A stretch of 6,418 nucleotides of DNA from RGIG1840 sp964626795 (GTDB taxonomy: Bacteria > Bacillota_I > Bacilli_A > RF39 > UBA660). The stretch's first letter is position 1; every line of letters starts with the position of its first letter. Below, piece after piece: positions 5,171 to 6,418 of this stretch. The DNA is taken from the NCBI GenBank assembly GCA_964626795.1, contig CAZVIQ010000046.1, positions 1-6,418 of the forward strand, given 5' to 3'. A model generated the notes under the pieces. That model made no database searches and was not told the origin of the DNA. It saw only the letters and a program-made list of their open reading frames with translations. The position numbers were made by a program, and so were the translations under genes.

Positions 5171-5896
5171 ATGATAGATACGCACGCTCATTATAACTCA
5201 AAAGACTTAAAAGAATTACAGTTTGAAATAGAATTAATAGAAAAATCGGACATAACAGCTATAATAAATGTTGGATTAGATTTAGCAAGCAGCAAGGAAG
5301 CTATAGATATTAGTAATAATAATGAAAAATTCTTTGCTACAATAGGAATACATCCTTTAAGAAACGGAAATGTTGAGGATTAACATTATTTATATAATAA
5401 TAATCAGACTGATAAGGTAGTGGCTATAGGAGAAACTGGGCTTGATATAGGTAGTGACATACAAATGCAAATTCGTAAATTTATTCAAACAATTGAGATC
5501 GCTAATTATTTAAAATTACCAATAGTTATTCATGCAAAGGGAACAAATGAAGAAATTATCAATATATTAAAAATTCATACACCACAATATGGTTTTGTAT
5601 TTCATTGCTTTCAACCTGATATAGAAATAGCTAGAAGAATAATTGAAATGGGTGGTTATATATCTGTAGCTAGTCCAATAACAAGGCCTACAGCGAAAAA
5701 TTCATTGCAAGTTATTAGTGAAATTTCAATTGAGCATTTACTTATTGAATTAGATTATCCTTATATGAGCCAAAACCCTAACATTGATGGACGGAATACA
5801 TTTAATAAAATTAGAGAAATTAAAGGTATGACCAGATTAGATTTGGAGAGAACTTTAGATAATAATGCTAAGAGACTTTTTAAAAAATTAAAATAA
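5171..5896 (+). pseudogene. TatD-family metal-dependent hydrolase/nuclease interrupted by one in-frame TAA
   Basis: TatD proteins are TIM-barrel metal-dependent phosphoesterases, and several are 3'-5' DNases. The frame starts at ATG 5171 with MIDTHAHY and runs to TAA 5381-5383 after 70 codons. The same frame then continues without another stop to 5896. Across the stop the reading goes from GIHPLRNGNVED to HYLYNNNQTD and then KVVAIGETGLD, exactly the family order, so one codon and not a frameshift breaks the gene. Read through, it is about 241 residues, slightly shorter than typical TatD (about 255). Metal ligands remain on both sides: His5 and His7, the Glu of GETGLD, the His of VIHAK, the His of FHCF and the Asp of ELDYP. 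The sequence is divergent: HAKG stands where HSRD is usual and ELDYP where ETDxP is usual. A GTG at 5420 could restart the second half but lacks a well-placed ribosome binding site. The interruption may be recent decay or an error in the sequence. Confidence 0.85.
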
Positions 5897-5950
5897 ATGT
5901 AATATTTGTGTATTCTACAGAACAAACAGATTTTTTCTTCTATAAATATT

Positions 5951-5966
5951 TATAATATGTTAAAAT
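5951..5966 (+). promoter_or_regulatory. Possible promoter -10 region for the last gene
   Basis: Two overlapping candidates exist: TATAAT (5951-5956) and an extended -10, TGT then TAAAAT (5961-5966). Neither has a good -35 at 17 bases (AGATTT and TTCTAT respectively). One of them probably serves the gene at 5988, because no co-transcription is needed from the interrupted tatD. Confidence 0.4.
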
Positions 5967-5987
5967 TATTATAAAAGGAAGTGTGTT

Positions 5988-6418
5988 ATGAAAAAAGTAG
6001 CTAAGATTTTTCTACTTGTAGTGGTTTCAATAGTAATTTTAATTTCGATTTTTGGAGGAGTAGATTATGTTCTTGCAAAGAAAGATAAAAAACCAATATT
6101 TATTTTTCATACTGAAGATACTTATAGTAAAGAAACTCAGATAGGAACTAAATATTATGGTTTAGGTTATTCAATATTTATATGTAAAACTTATTGTTCA
6201 GATCCAGTTATTTTTATGCCTCTTTACTTTGGAACATATGCATGGTTTATAGGAGTTCAAGATGGCTTAGAAGTTATAAAAACAGAGAATTGTGATAATA
6301 AAGCAGAGTTATATTATACTCAAGAAAACAAAAATATTTACTCTTACTGCCTTGATAATATAGTGGTTAATAAAAATAGTGAAACACAAAAATTAATTGA
6401 ATATATAGAAAAAGATTC
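5988..6418 (+). CDS. Membrane-anchored protein of unknown function, 3' end outside the window
   Basis: The frame opens at ATG 5988, 6 bases after AAGGAAG (5975-5981), and stays open for 143 codons to the window edge, so the gene is incomplete. The N-terminus is KK followed by a long hydrophobic segment at about 7-25 and then a basic stretch (KKDKK, 31-35). This fits a signal anchor with the rest outside the membrane, or an uncleaved signal peptide. No lipobox Cys follows it. Cysteines at 66, 70, 102 and 121 could form disulfides if the domain is exported. KYYGLGYSI (55-63) and IYSYCLDNI (117-125) look like conserved blocks of small secreted proteins common in Bacillota, but I cannot name the family. 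The charged end (IEYIEKD) suggests the stop is near. Nothing in the context gives a function. Confidence 0.75.
   Translation, partial: MKKVAKIFLLVVVSIVILISIFGGVDYVLAKKDKKPIFIFHTEDTYSKETQIGTKYYGLGYSIFICKTYCSDPVIFMPLYFGTYAWFIGVQDGLEVIKTENCDNKAELYYTQENKNIYSYCLDNIVVNKNSETQKLIEYIEKD

Noticed and set aside
5171..5896. Two separate functional genes in place of a broken tatD
   Set aside because: The halves are in the same frame, complete one family domain between them, and the second half has no proper start signal. It is kept only as a minor alternative.

Overview
The window is a stretch of very AT-rich chromosome from a low-GC Gram-positive bacterium (Bacillota). The family content supports this: a YvcK protein, a VanY-type peptidoglycan carboxypeptidase, consensus sigma-A promoters (TTGxxx, 17 bp, TATAAT) and AGGAGGTGAT-like ribosome binding sites. 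All Trp codons I checked are TGG, and dgt ends in TGA within an ATGA overlap, so the standard bacterial code applies rather than the Mollicutes code. A small-genome gut lineage would fit, but that is a guess. I see no insertion sequence, prophage gene, CRISPR array or plasmid feature. This looks like ordinary core chromosome.

Layout. Positions 1-140 hold a leftward tRNA pair, tRNA-Arg(ACG) then a truncated tRNA-Pro(TGG), driven by a consensus promoter at 164-192. A rightward gene of unknown function (271-852) follows from its own extended -10 promoter. It converges with leftward folD (861-1700), and the two share one bidirectional terminator hairpin that covers both stop codons. A compact divergent promoter region (1722-1787) separates folD from a rightward operon. 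That operon contains a dGTPase-family HD hydrolase (TTG start, 1811-2932), a membrane-anchored VanY-type carboxypeptidase (2929-3870) and yvcK (3872-4825), joined by a 4-base overlap and a 1-base gap. A tRNA-Ala(TGC) gene (4918-4994) with its own strong promoter ends at a good intrinsic terminator (5006-5043). Next is a TatD-family nuclease gene (5171-5896) interrupted by one in-frame TAA. The window closes with the 5' part of a gene for a small membrane-anchored protein of unknown function (5988 to the edge).

How the genes fit together. FolD supplies one-carbon units for purine and thymidylate synthesis, and the dGTPase-family enzyme would trim dNTP pools. The carboxypeptidase trims peptidoglycan peptides, and YvcK links carbon status to wall synthesis in other Bacillota. 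The pairing of vanY with yvcK is therefore sensible as a wall-related unit. The role of the dGTPase in that unit is unclear.

Points worth checking: the nonsense codon in tatD, replaced conserved residues in FolD (catalytic Tyr to Phe) and VanY (zinc-ligand Asp to Glu), yvcK outside its usual rapZ-whiA setting, and a recurring GTGAT-plus-3-bases start context. I found no clear evidence of a wholly new system.
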